Below are positions 18,962 through 27,731 of a stretch of 64,000 nt of DNA, one piece after another; within the stretch, counting starts at the first letter, position 1; every line of letters starts with the position of its first letter. This DNA is from Planctomycetaceae bacterium. GTDB lineage: Bacteria > Planctomycetota > Planctomycetia > Pirellulales > Pirellulaceae. Made by a program: the position numbers and the translations under genes. The notes beneath the pieces are model-generated. The model ran no database searches. It worked only from the letters and a program-made list of their open reading frames with translations, and had not been told where the DNA came from. The stretch covers positions 18,505 to 82,504 of the forward strand of contig JABHUV010000211.1 of assembly GCA_018658605.1 (NCBI GenBank), read 5' to 3'.

Positions 18962-19613
18962 GATTGGTATCCTCTTTGGAACGCGGTTCATTAAGCTCGG
19001 GGAAAATGTCTTTATTGAGCCCTTGCTTTCGCAACTGTTTCTTTATTTTGTCGACGAACTCAAATTTAGTACTAGCCACAACTTGTTGGCTAATTTCTAA
19101 TTTGTCCGCAACGTCCTTGTTTTTCATGCCTCGTAAAAACAGCAACTCCAAGGTGCTAATTTTGAGCCAGTCCTGCTGAGTTTTATAGGATCGAATAAGT
19201 TGTGCGATGATTTCGGCTATTACATCCGTTTCCATTCCTTTACGCTCTTTGCTACGGAAAATCGTGGATGGTTTACGGCCCCCTCCCGCTAATTGCATCG
19301 CACCATCGGAAGAGTTGTTGGCGTTGATTGGAATCGTTGGACGACGACTTTCTCGCCGCAGGTGATCGGTCAGTTTAAAAGCGCAGATTGTAAACAAGAA
19401 TCCTTGGATAGGTCGGCTATCATCGAAATTAGGGATGCTCGTGAGAAAACCAATGAAAGTATCTTGGACAATATCCTCAACAGCGCTGGCTTGTGTCAGT
19501 CGTCGCCTAACGAAAGCGGTAAGCCGACCTTCGTAGGTATCGATGAGGGTTTTCCAAGCGTCTTCGCTGCCAGCGCGAATTTGTTGGACGAGTAATTTAT
19601 CTGGTGACGTCAT
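18954..19613 (-). CDS. ECF-type RNA polymerase sigma factor
   Basis: A 219-residue sigma-70 family protein. Region 2 is visible as AFVRRRLTQASAVEDIVQDTFIGFLTSIPNFD and GFLFTICAFKLTDHLRRESRR (residues about 33-90). Region 4 is STLELLFLRGMKNKDVADKLEISQQVVASTKFEFVDKIKKQL (about 153-195), carrying the helix-turn-helix for -35 recognition. An unusually long linker of about 60 residues lies between them. There is no region 1.1 or 3, so it is an ECF factor. It is followed by its probable anti-sigma partner with overlapping codons and preceded by a membrane protein, a kinase and an FHA protein on the same strand. Confidence 0.88.
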   Translation of the reverse strand: MTSPDKLLVQQIRAGSEDAWKTLIDTYEGRLTAFVRRRLTQASAVEDIVQDTFIGFLTSIPNFDDSRPIQGFLFTICAFKLTDHLRRESRRPTIPINANNSSDGAMQLAGGGRKPSTIFRSKERKGMETDVIAEIIAQLIRSYKTQQDWLKISTLELLFLRGMKNKDVADKLEISQQVVASTKFEFVDKIKKQLRKQGLNKDIFPELNEPRSKEDTNHV

Positions 19614-19690
19614 ACGGACCCTTGGAACAAAAAACTTCCGTTACTGAGATTTTAATCAAGTTATGCGTCGCTGTACAAGTAAATCATGCA

Positions 19691-20485
19691 TTAGAAATAG
19701 TTGGCGGCCAAGAATGCCAACGCGGAAACACTAGCCGTCCATGCGGTGATATTGAAGACGAGCCGTTTTGTTGTTGATGTTTTCTGCGCTGTCATGATTT
19801 GGTTTCCACGATACACCAGTAGCGTCACGACAGTTGTACCTGCTACGGCAAAAAACTTAATTAACCGTCGTAAAATATGAGAGTCGCGCCAGGCTTGCTG
19901 CATTTGCAAATGCAGTGGCGACACATCAACGACAGTAAACAATCGATATTGAGTGATATCCGAAGGTTGACCCTCGACCACGGGCGTATATTCTGCTGCG
20001 TAAACGTTAGACTGCAACAAGGAGTGACGAGGATCCAATTTCATTCCTTGAGAATGGAAGAACTTGAGCGCCATAGGGTCCAATGTGATGTCATTAGCAG
20101 CAGTGGTTATTAATTCGGTTGTCTGTTTTTCGAGTTCTTTAATCGCCGTGGTGAATTCGACTTTGGCTGTCGTTTCTATCCGCCGAGCGTAGCGATTATT
20201 GATTGGCAATACGAGTTGTGGTTGTTCAACGATCTCTCCTTTTTCTCCCGTTACGAGATTAAAATCATAGAAAGTCGAACCAGCGGGGCTAGCACTGGTC
20301 GGGTTTGTTGGTTTGCGTTGTTCCGTTGTTACACTACTACTGTTGGTGAAACTTGGCGCAGGTGCAAGTGAAGTGACAACGAGCACCACAGCAAAAAGGA
20401 TCGGTGACGCCAAAGCAGCTTTGGCAAGTTTGTTTTTAGTTGGTATTACGTTATTCGGTTTTGTTGACGGTTGGCTATTATTCAT
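19691..20485 (-). CDS. membrane protein of the kinase/sigma cluster, unknown function
   Basis: A 264-residue protein with one hydrophobic segment near the N-terminus (AALASPILFAVVLVVTSLA), an extracytoplasmic-looking region rich in Thr and Ser, and two more membrane segments at the C-terminus (FFAVAGTTVVTLLVYRG and ITAWTASVSALAFLAANYF). I do not recognise a family. It starts 4 bases after the kinase stop codon and is therefore almost certainly co-transcribed with it. A role as receptor, substrate or partner of the kinase is inference from position. Confidence 0.65.
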   Translation of the reverse strand: MNNSQPSTKPNNVIPTKNKLAKAALASPILFAVVLVVTSLAPAPSFTNSSSVTTEQRKPTNPTSASPAGSTFYDFNLVTGEKGEIVEQPQLVLPINNRYARRIETTAKVEFTTAIKELEKQTTELITTAANDITLDPMALKFFHSQGMKLDPRHSLLQSNVYAAEYTPVVEGQPSDITQYRLFTVVDVSPLHLQMQQAWRDSHILRRLIKFFAVAGTTVVTLLVYRGNQIMTAQKTSTTKRLVFNITAWTASVSALAFLAANYF

Positions 20486-20489
20486 GATA

Positions 20490-22208
20490 CTACCCTAACC
20501 TCGCTATTCGCTTAAACTCTTGACGCTGGGCTCCGTTGATTTGTGGTGCACTGAATTGGATAGTGAGTACAGTGGCGCCCATGATGGCAGGCATCCAAGG
20601 CTGGGGCGCAACAGGAATCAACCACGCTACGAGCGCCACCATCAATGCACTGATGATGTCCATTCGAAAAGCACGCATGGGACTAGCTTGTTTCCACCAA
20701 CGGCATGCTGTAAACAAAATAGCGACGAATACAACATAGTGCTGATAGACAGGCGCCGGTTGACCATCTAGCCGCCAGTCTTTTCCTGCTTTCCATTGCT
20801 CCAATACCCATGGAAACCAGGCATCTTCAGTGTGTAGAACCATGAGATCGAGTTGCAGAAAGTTGGCGAGGCCAAACATAAACAGCCCGAGCGCCGCACC
20901 GGCTGGGAACATTATAAAGCGCTTCACTGTATTGTTTTCGAGATCCGTTTCCCAGTATTTACTGATGCTTAGTACAGTCCAACTGCTGACTGTAATGACA
21001 GACGTCATCCAAGCGTACCATTGCAACATTTCATTTGAGGAAAATGGCGAAGCGTGTGTAGAAAGAGACAAAATAACAAACCCGAAGGCCAATGCGGCCA
21101 CCAGTGATTTGACCAGCGACGCAGTTAGTTCCGTGAGTAAGTCGCTGCGAGAGCGAAGTGATAAATGTTCGATCGCGACGTCCTTCCAGTGTCGCATGGA
21201 AACTGGTGAATGTGCTATTTTGGGAGGAACGTATCTAGTCGCTGGAATATATAGTGGAGTAACAGGCGGTTGTGTGACGGGGACAACGGCATTAGGGGAT
21301 TCGTTACCACTGAGGTCAATTGGAGGCCGATTTGGTTTGGCAACCGTTTCGAGGTCTTCAGGCAACTGGGGTCGTTGAACTTCGCGAACATTTCCATAAT
21401 CGGGCGCAGGAATGTCGCGTAACATATCGACGACATGCTGATACCTTTTTGTCTTGTCTTTCTGTAGCGCCTTCTCGATCGCTTTTCTAAATTCCAGCGG
21501 TACGTTCGACAGATCGGGCTTAGCGGAGAGTTGCTTCACCAATATTTCCTGGTCGGTTTCACCGGTAAACGGCACATTGCCGGTCAGTAATTCAAACAGC
21601 ATGATTCCTAAAGCATAGACATCAATTTCGCGACCATAATTGCCGTCGCCAATTTCTGGTGCCATGTAGTGGAGTGTGCCAATACTGCGAGTATGCCCGC
21701 CACGTTGACTACTAGAAATGAACTTGGATAAACCATAATCTCCAACTTTGACATTTCCATCACTGATGAAAATATTCCCAGGTTTCAAATCTCGGTGGAC
21801 TATCCCTTTGTTGTGCAGAAACTCAACGCCACTGGCAATACTATAAAACCAAGCGGCAGCATTATCGGTGCTAAGACCAGTCGGGTTTTTATCGAGAATA
21901 TGCCGCAAGCTATTGCCCGCCATGTATTCCATGATGATCCAAGTATCATCATCGACACCTTCTTTAATATCAAACAGTGACACTAAATTTGCATGGCTGA
22001 CATTTAAAACAAGATGATCTCCCCGTTGTTTTTCTGTGGGGATTGTCGCTTCAGCCTTGCTGGCAATCATTCCCACTTGTTTCAAGGCGACTTCTTTTTT
22101 CCCGTCACTGATAGCGAAGTAGACTTCACCAAAACCACCTTTGCCCAAACCTCGCTTGATCGTATAACCATCAAGTGGTCGATCGCCGCTGGAATAGGTA
22201 AATTTCAT
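20490..22208 (-). CDS. transmembrane serine/threonine protein kinase
   Basis: Hanks-type kinase, 572 residues. The kinase domain (about 14-270) shows GLGKGGFGEVY (20-30), the ATP-anchoring Lys43 in VALKQV, the catalytic loop GIVHRDLKPGN near 137, the metal motif as DYG instead of DFG (VGDYGLSKF), and MAPEI with DVYALGIMLFELLTG. A proline-rich linker (about 285-340) leads to a C-terminal half with about six membrane segments, so the kinase domain sits in the cytoplasm. A site AGGA 8 bases before the ATG supports the start. It lies downstream of an FHA gene; FHA domains bind phosphothreonine, so the two may form one signalling chain. Confidence 0.92.
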   Translation of the reverse strand: MKFTYSSGDRPLDGYTIKRGLGKGGFGEVYFAISDGKKEVALKQVGMIASKAEATIPTEKQRGDHLVLNVSHANLVSLFDIKEGVDDDTWIIMEYMAGNSLRHILDKNPTGLSTDNAAAWFYSIASGVEFLHNKGIVHRDLKPGNIFISDGNVKVGDYGLSKFISSSQRGGHTRSIGTLHYMAPEIGDGNYGREIDVYALGIMLFELLTGNVPFTGETDQEILVKQLSAKPDLSNVPLEFRKAIEKALQKDKTKRYQHVVDMLRDIPAPDYGNVREVQRPQLPEDLETVAKPNRPPIDLSGNESPNAVVPVTQPPVTPLYIPATRYVPPKIAHSPVSMRHWKDVAIEHLSLRSRSDLLTELTASLVKSLVAALAFGFVILSLSTHASPFSSNEMLQWYAWMTSVITVSSWTVLSISKYWETDLENNTVKRFIMFPAGAALGLFMFGLANFLQLDLMVLHTEDAWFPWVLEQWKAGKDWRLDGQPAPVYQHYVVFVAILFTACRWWKQASPMRAFRMDIISALMVALVAWLIPVAPQPWMPAIMGATVLTIQFSAPQINGAQRQEFKRIARLG

Positions 22209-22303
22209 GGTTTCAATCCTACAAATAGGAGTACGAATTACTGAGGGCTAACTGATAGGTTAATGGTCACTTATGGGGTTTGTCTAGTTTCTTAGTTGAG
22301 TTT

Positions 22304-22972
22304 CTATAATGCTTCGATACCGAGTGATATGTAATCGCTTTTTATTTTGGAACCAAGAAAAACAGGACCTACGGATTGCTCGTGTTTTTCATCCAGATCG
22401 ATTGGTTGGTCGGAGCGGCAAGCGACGCCTTGTTCGCTGCGATACAATACGATTTGATGTTCATCATAGGGGTAAACAACATGATCATGGTTACGATTAC
22501 CAATAATGAGTGAATCGGCCATGAGTAGAATGCCATCGGTGCGTGGATGTGTACGGTGGCCTGTAGTGAACTCTAATTTTGCAGTTGCGCTGAGTGGATG
22601 GGGCTTGTGAAACAGTAGTTCCACGTTGCCGAACTGAATTTGATCACCATTGTGTAGTGGAGTTTCAGTGGTTATTTCACTACCACGAACCCGAACTGTT
22701 GAAATCGGTTCCAGAATATACTGGTCATCAATTCGCCGAATTCTGGCATGGTTACGCGATACATCGCCTAGCAATGGAATATCGACGGTCGACCCTGCAA
22801 TGGCTTGTCCCAAAGTAATAACATCTTGGAGACATACGAAGTAGCCACCGACGGCATCGACCCAGAGGATAAATCGCTGAGTGTGAGTGATCGGTTTCAT
22901 GATGCGATCCTGGAAAAAATGTTGCTCACCTAGTGTTATCTTGGGAGCGGTTTGTGAGAGTGCGTTTTGCAT
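22304..22972 (-). CDS. FHA domain protein
   Basis: A 222-residue protein with a forkhead-associated domain in the middle: ITLGQA, DVSRNHARI (the conserved S-x-x-H phosphothreonine-binding core, normally GRxxxxxxxxxxxxSRxHA), and PLHNGDQIQFGNVELLF. The first GR turn is degenerate. A start further in, ATG 22900, has a better AGGA ribosome site and would give 198 residues. It is the first gene of a same-strand run with the Ser/Thr kinase. FHA proteins recognise phosphothreonine, so it probably reads the kinase output. Confidence 0.8.
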   Translation of the reverse strand: MQNALSQTAPKITLGEQHFFQDRIMKPITHTQRFILWVDAVGGYFVCLQDVITLGQAIAGSTVDIPLLGDVSRNHARIRRIDDQYILEPISTVRVRGSEITTETPLHNGDQIQFGNVELLFHKPHPLSATAKLEFTTGHRTHPRTDGILLMADSLIIGNRNHDHVVYPYDEHQIVLYRSEQGVACRSDQPIDLDEKHEQSVGPVFLGSKIKSDYISLGIEAL

Positions 22973-23098
22973 GGGGTTGTAAGTTAACTGAGTTCTTATT
23001 TACTATACTCTTGATTTTGACACTTTAGTTTACGTTTGGATAAGATTAGAGCTGTCATGTCGTATTGACATGGAATTTCATACTATCCGCGCAAGAAT

Positions 23099-23127
23099 GG
23101 AGCTCACACAAATAATGTGTGAGCTCC
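23099..23127 (-). terminator. 12-bp perfect hairpin downstream of the coiled-coil gene
   Basis: GGAGCTCACACA (23099-23110) pairs perfectly with TGTGTGAGCTCC (23116-23127) around a five-base loop AATAA. It begins 20 bases after the stop of the minus-strand gene at 23147. A second, smaller hairpin (CATGTC/GACATG, 23056-23072) follows. There is no U tract, so termination would rely on the stem strength; the position nevertheless fits a terminator. Confidence 0.6.
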
Positions 23128-23146
23128 GATCTAAGAGCGATCAACG

Positions 23147-23965
23147 CTAGTTTTTAACTACTTGCGTTGAAACTTCGTCACCATTCTCGTTGGTTCCAAA
23201 ATAGTTCGTGATTTCATCCATCAGATCTACTTGGGATTCACTATCCTGAACTGGGATACGATCAAACGAGCGGCTTTCAGAGTTGGCCATGCGTTCTTCG
23301 GCGCTGAGACGAGAATCGATTTCGTCAATCAATTGAGTCGTCTTAGCGAGTTGGCTATCATCGAAGACAAATTGACTGCTTGATTTAGCAACTTCAATCA
23401 TGCGATTACGAGCAGCTAAATTGTCAATTTGCACACGCAATTTACGTTGCACACCTTGCATGTCTGCCAACTTAGTACGGGCAGTGCGAAGATTACTCAT
23501 ACGTGTGGTGAGCAATCTCTTGAGGTTCTTTAAAGTCGATTCGTCGGTTTTGTATTCTTCAAACCGATTTTCCAAATCTCGTTTTACCTCTTGAGCAGTA
23601 TAAGCATTCCCGGTGTAGACAAAGTTTTCAGTACCAGAGGCCAGATCCGCGTTGAGCTGGATGATGGCTTTTTGGTCAGTCGTTAACTTTGTTTCAAAGT
23701 CCTGGATGTGCTCTTCGAGCTTTTCAATTTCGACTTCTTCTCCAGTGATCAATTCCATGTTCTTGCGAACTTCGGGAGTGATTTCTGAGATATGTTGTCG
23801 AGCTCGTTCTAGTTCAAAGTTCACAGGAACTGAGCTTTTAACGGAATCGCGAACACTGGCAACCGAAGTGGTCAGATAGCTGGTTGCGTCGCTACCAAAG
23901 AGGAGAGCTAAAAGCATTAATACTGCAGTGGCACCACCTCCAAAATATAATACTCTTTTCTTCAT
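23147..23965 (-). CDS. membrane-anchored coiled-coil protein, unknown function
   Basis: I place the start at ATG 23965 because AAAGGA lies 9 bases upstream (within the codons of a longer frame beginning at 23983). The 272-residue protein has an N-terminal hydrophobic segment (VLYFGGGATAVLMLLALLFG) that could be an anchor or uncleaved signal. An almost continuous helical region rich in Glu, Lys, Leu and Asp follows with heptad patterns (residues about 50-200). The C-terminus is acidic and polar. It has a long leader with a palindrome at 24043-24071. No named family recognised; a structural or phage-shock-like membrane function is possible but unproven. Confidence 0.72.
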   Translation of the reverse strand: MKKRVLYFGGGATAVLMLLALLFGSDATSYLTTSVASVRDSVKSSVPVNFELERARQHISEITPEVRKNMELITGEEVEIEKLEEHIQDFETKLTTDQKAIIQLNADLASGTENFVYTGNAYTAQEVKRDLENRFEEYKTDESTLKNLKRLLTTRMSNLRTARTKLADMQGVQRKLRVQIDNLAARNRMIEVAKSSSQFVFDDSQLAKTTQLIDEIDSRLSAEERMANSESRSFDRIPVQDSESQVDLMDEITNYFGTNENGDEVSTQVVKN

Positions 23966-24323
23966 AACTAGATGTCCTTTCATAAGACATTTTGATTGAG
24001 GGCCATGTATTTTGGCCCGTTGGTGCTTTCCGAAGCATTTTTCGTTTTGAGAACCACAGTGGTTCCAAACGTGGCCGAAAATCGTTTTCTGCCAACCTTT
24101 ACCTATCTGTTCGCACAGCGAGTCCGAAAATTAGCGATGGTAAGTAAAAAAATGGAAAAAACTTAGCTGATGCGATATTTCACTAAAAAATAGGTGCTAT
24201 TCATTATTTACGAACATCGTAGTCTGACATTGTTGCCCTATAATCAAACTACAGCAGTAGCGAAGTCGAGCAACGATGCGATCGTTATATTGCTTAGATA
24301 TTCCCAATGTGTGAGATGGAAAC
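23966..24323. other. divergent intergenic region
   Basis: This 358-base gap separates the coiled-coil gene (minus) from the HEAT-like gene (plus) and must carry both promoters. It holds the palindrome at 24043-24071. A 67-codon minus-strand frame overlapping the start of the coiled-coil gene was judged spurious. The stretch 24130-24300 is AT-rich and probably regulatory. Confidence 0.5.
24043..24071 (-). promoter_or_regulatory. interrupted palindrome in the leader of the coiled-coil gene
   Basis: GAACCAC and GTGGTTC flank a central A at 24051-24065, with an outer CGTTT/AAACG pair at 24043-24047 and 24067-24071. It lies about 80-110 bases upstream of ATG 23965. It could be an operator or a structured mRNA leader. 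Confidence 0.4.
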
Positions 24324-25544
24324 ATGACCCAAAATTCTAGGACAATTCGTAATAAATTGTTCGTAGCGACAGTTGGAATATGGATTTTATTGTGCCTGAA
24401 TTCTTCAGTACTCGTAGCTCAAGATTCACCAACAACTGCGGAGCAGGCAAAAATTGTGGAATTGATCAAACAACTGGGATCGGAGTCGTTCCAAATTAGG
24501 GAACAAGCCCAATCGCAGCTATTAGCAACAGGTCTAGCCGCTCAGGACGAACTAAGCAAAGCACTGAAAAGCGCTGATTTAGAAATACGATTTCGCGTTC
24601 GTCGTATATATGTTGAGTTGCTACAGATGGATTTTCAGCGACGTCTGACGTTATTCGTCAACGACGTTGATGGCAAGTTGAAACATGATTTGCCCGCTTG
24701 GAAAATGTATCGAGAAAAAGTTGGCAGTAGCTTGGAGCACCGCAAGTTATTTGCTGCGATGGTTCGAGTTGAGGCGCCGTTTCTAATAGCGATTGAAACA
24801 AAAACGAATATTTATTCTACGCTCAACACTCGCTTAAAAGATTTGCAACCCTATGGCAGCACGCCGAGTAACGGTCCGAAGGTTGCGCGGCTGGAAAGCA
24901 TTGCGGCTATTCTGCTGGCGTCGATGCAATTAGATAACACACAACTCAATCGTATCATTTCGCCGATGTATAACTTGTTGAATTTCCAAGAAACTAAGAA
25001 TGGTATTCGAGGCGGTGACAACTCGGGGATTATTAAAGGCATGATAGCGTCATACATCGAACAAAATATTGAGACGGCCAATAGTCAGTTGCCGTTGACG
25101 TTGGTGCTGGAATATGGATTTGAAGATGTTGGTTTACGAATTGGTCGAAAACTAATTGCTGATTCTAAAATGTCTTCACTCGTACGAGAATATGCTGCAA
25201 TCTGCTTAATCCGTTTTGGTACCGCTGCTGAAATTCCTAAGTTATTACCAATGTTGACGGAAAAGAGTGTCATCCATTCATGGAGCACATCTCAAGCCAA
25301 AGGGAAGATCATCAAGACGCAAGTTCGCGATGCGATCCTAGTCTTGCTATTACATCAGACAAAGCAAGACGCTGCGGACTATGGCTTCCGATTTGTACAG
25401 CCTAATCCCATTACGGTATTCCGAGTTTATTCGGCGGGGTTTATTGAAGATGCTGAGCGTGAAGCGGCACATTCTCAATGGAATAAATGGTGGGATGAAA
25501 ACAAGGAAATGGTTCTTAAGTCATCCGTAGTGGAAGAAAAGTAA
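24324..25544 (+). CDS. secreted HEAT-repeat-like protein
   Basis: A 406-residue protein with a signal peptide (LFVATVGIWILLCLNSSVLVAQ). Directly after it comes a helical segment, IVELIKQLGSESFQIREQAQSQLLATG...LKSADLEIRFRVRR, that matches the HEAT/armadillo pattern of planctomycete secreted proteins. A second helical part (DVGLRIGRKLIADSKMSSLVREYAAICLIRFG) is similar. The rest is not assignable. It precedes the PncC-NadD fusion by 5 bases, so they share a transcript, although no functional link is obvious. Confidence 0.7.
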   Translation: MTQNSRTIRNKLFVATVGIWILLCLNSSVLVAQDSPTTAEQAKIVELIKQLGSESFQIREQAQSQLLATGLAAQDELSKALKSADLEIRFRVRRIYVELLQMDFQRRLTLFVNDVDGKLKHDLPAWKMYREKVGSSLEHRKLFAAMVRVEAPFLIAIETKTNIYSTLNTRLKDLQPYGSTPSNGPKVARLESIAAILLASMQLDNTQLNRIISPMYNLLNFQETKNGIRGGDNSGIIKGMIASYIEQNIETANSQLPLTLVLEYGFEDVGLRIGRKLIADSKMSSLVREYAAICLIRFGTAAEIPKLLPMLTEKSVIHSWSTSQAKGKIIKTQVRDAILVLLLHQTKQDAADYGFRFVQPNPITVFRVYSAGFIEDAEREAAHSQWNKWWDENKEMVLKSSVVEEK

Positions 25545-25549
25545 CACTC

Positions 25550-26692
25550 GTGGCCAACACAGAATTTTCCGTGAAATTGCGAGATGCAGTTGAGTCGATT
25601 TATTGTTATTGCACAGATAGATCACTTCGATTTGTTTTTGCTGAAAGCTGTACGTCAGGCTTAGTGGCAGCTGTACTGGGACGCAAAGCGGGCATCTCAG
25701 CGTATTTTTGCGGTTCGTTGGTAACCTATCGCAACCAATCCAAACAGGATTGGTTGGGGGTTGAGCATGGGCTTTTGCAAGACGATGGCCCCGTTAGCGA
25801 AGTTGTGGCAAAAGCAATGGCCGTCGGCGCGTTGACGAAAACCGAGGAAGCAGATTTGGCAATCTCTATTACGGGACATCTCGGACCAGATGCGCCATCT
25901 AAGCTTGATGGATTAGTCATCATTGGTATTGCGATTCGTAATGAAGATGGAAAAATATCGACCGTTTCACATCCTTTTCAGCTTAGTAGCGAGTTTCGAG
26001 AGCAACGGCAACAGGAAGCGACGTTACTGGCCCTTAAGGTGTTAGCTCATGCACTACAAATATTTAACGGAATCGCAGAAGTGATGTCCGCGAAGAAATC
26101 TTGGGTTCAGTTAGGGGACGGTGACATTCAGACGGTTTTTCCTGGTTCGTTTGATCCTTGGCACGCTGGTCACGGTGCAATGGCGCAGTATGTAGAAAAT
26201 AAATATGGACATACCCCTTTCTATGAGCTGTCTATTACCAATGTGGACAAAACGCAAGTGAAACGGTATTCGGCACGGATTCGTACATTACCATTTTGCT
26301 TTTCTAGGAAATTAATAGTTTCCCAAGCAGCAACGTTTGTGGAAAAGGCTCGCCTTTATGGGGGGGTTCAATTCATTACTGGTGTAGATACTATCGCGAG
26401 GATTGGTAACAGTCGGTACTATGGTGACGAAAAAGAAAATACCGCTAGCAGTGATAAACAAAGGGACACAGCTTTACAAGAACTAAGTGATCGTGGATGT
26501 CGATTTATTGTTTTTGGTCGTGAGATGAGTACGGATTTTCGAACGGGTGCTGAAGATGTCAAAATCTATATGGAGTTGGAGCAGCTAAATTTGCCACCGC
26601 TGCTGCAGCAAATGTGTGAGGGAGTCTTAGAGAGTGAATTTCGATATGATCAATCGTCAAGAGATTTACGCCAAAGGAATGAGACAAGTTGA
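25550..26692 (+). CDS. fusion of NMN amidase (PncC/CinA-C) and NadD-like adenylyltransferase
   Basis: A 380-residue two-domain protein starting with GTG. Residues about 10-170 are a CinA C-terminal domain: AESCTSG (31-37, with the nucleophile serine), VTYRNQSKQDWLGV, and ISITGHLGP. This family deamidates nicotinamide mononucleotide to nicotinate mononucleotide. Residues about 193-380 form a nucleotidyltransferase domain with FPGSFDPWHAGH (the HxGH motif), FITGVDTIARIG, and SSRDLRQ near the end, which corresponds to the (I/S)SSTxIR motif of NadD-type adenylyltransferases. NadD adenylates the product of PncC, so the fusion makes biochemical sense. It overlaps the next gene by four bases. The substrate of the second domain is inferred. 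Confidence 0.82.
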   Translation: MANTEFSVKLRDAVESIYCYCTDRSLRFVFAESCTSGLVAAVLGRKAGISAYFCGSLVTYRNQSKQDWLGVEHGLLQDDGPVSEVVAKAMAVGALTKTEEADLAISITGHLGPDAPSKLDGLVIIGIAIRNEDGKISTVSHPFQLSSEFREQRQQEATLLALKVLAHALQIFNGIAEVMSAKKSWVQLGDGDIQTVFPGSFDPWHAGHGAMAQYVENKYGHTPFYELSITNVDKTQVKRYSARIRTLPFCFSRKLIVSQAATFVEKARLYGGVQFITGVDTIARIGNSRYYGDEKENTASSDKQRDTALQELSDRGCRFIVFGREMSTDFRTGAEDVKIYMELEQLNLPPLLQQMCEGVLESEFRYDQSSRDLRQRNETS

Positions 26693-27648
26693 CGACTGAT
26701 ACACCGCCCGTGAGTGATGGGATTTCAACGGAGCTATATACAAAAGGATTCATCTTGGGATCCATTTCGTCGATAGCCTATTCAGCGGCGAATGTTTTTC
26801 TGCGTTCGGTCGATCATTGTGATGCTGTGTGGGTATCGTGTGTAAAAGCGATGCCGACGTTTGCCATTATGATTCCATGGTTAATGATTCGCTATTGCAA
26901 CGGGCATCGGAAAATGCCTTCAGTAAAAGCGATTGCGATCTTGAGCTTTGTGGCAGTGGTCACCCATTTATTTGGTAATGTAGGCTTTCAATGGTCGCTA
27001 GATAAAATCGGTATTGGTATTGCAGTTCCGCTCTGTTTAGGCATGGCAATTATTAGTGGTGCTGTTATTGATGGCTTGTTTATGGACGCTAAACCAAGCG
27101 GACGCACGATTGTGTCCATGTGTTTTTTAATTGCGGCAGTTATCGTTTTGTCGCTTGGTGGCGAAACAGCATTCGAAGCGTTGAAAAATGAGATCACAGC
27201 AGTCGACGTCTCTCGGTCTTTATTGGGACTGGGAATCGGATCTGTTGCGGTGGCTGGGATTGTCTACGGGGCATTTGGTGCAGTGATAAAAACTGCTGGT
27301 CGTCGAGGCATATCTCAACCGATGATGATGTTGATTATATCGACTGCCGGAATTGTATTTTTGTTTGTTCTTAGTTACCAACAGGGTGTGTTTAATGTTC
27401 CAGAAAACTTAAGTGTTTGGAATATCGGCCGGATGTTGTTAGCTGGATTGTGTAATACGATTGCCTTTGTTGCCTTGGTAGCTGCATTACAGTTGTTGCC
27501 GGTAACCAATGTTAATTTGTTTAACGCTTCTCAAGCAGCATTTGGTGCGATTGCTGGTGTTTTAATTTTTGCTGAACCGGCATCGTCATGGATGATTGCT
27601 GGTATCCTGCTGACAGTTGTTGGTTTGGTGATCATGAAACGTAAATAA
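26689..27648 (+). CDS. EamA/DMT-superfamily transporter
   Basis: A 319-residue membrane protein with about ten hydrophobic segments, arranged as two repeats of five, as in EamA-type drug/metabolite transporters. The last segments (LLAGLCNTIAFVALVAALQLLPVTNVNLFNASQAAFGAIAGVLIFAEP) match the EamA signature of an acidic residue after the ninth helix. The start is TTG at 26689 within the stop codon of the preceding gene (TTGA); GTG 26707 is another option. Substrate unknown; an amino acid or nucleotide precursor exporter or importer is typical for the family. Confidence 0.82.
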   Translation: MTTDTPPVSDGISTELYTKGFILGSISSIAYSAANVFLRSVDHCDAVWVSCVKAMPTFAIMIPWLMIRYCNGHRKMPSVKAIAILSFVAVVTHLFGNVGFQWSLDKIGIGIAVPLCLGMAIISGAVIDGLFMDAKPSGRTIVSMCFLIAAVIVLSLGGETAFEALKNEITAVDVSRSLLGLGIGSVAVAGIVYGAFGAVIKTAGRRGISQPMMMLIISTAGIVFLFVLSYQQGVFNVPENLSVWNIGRMLLAGLCNTIAFVALVAALQLLPVTNVNLFNASQAAFGAIAGVLIFAEPASSWMIAGILLTVVGLVIMKRK

Positions 27649-27731
27649 ACCATCGTCTTCAACGATAAACGGCAATGACATCAAGGAGACATGTCGATTA
27701 GACTGTTTACTAAGAAGTTACAATTACATTG

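Noticed and set aside
20830..21378. 182-codon frame opposite the kinase gene
   Set aside because: Antisense to the membrane region of the kinase, without a recognisable domain or start signal.
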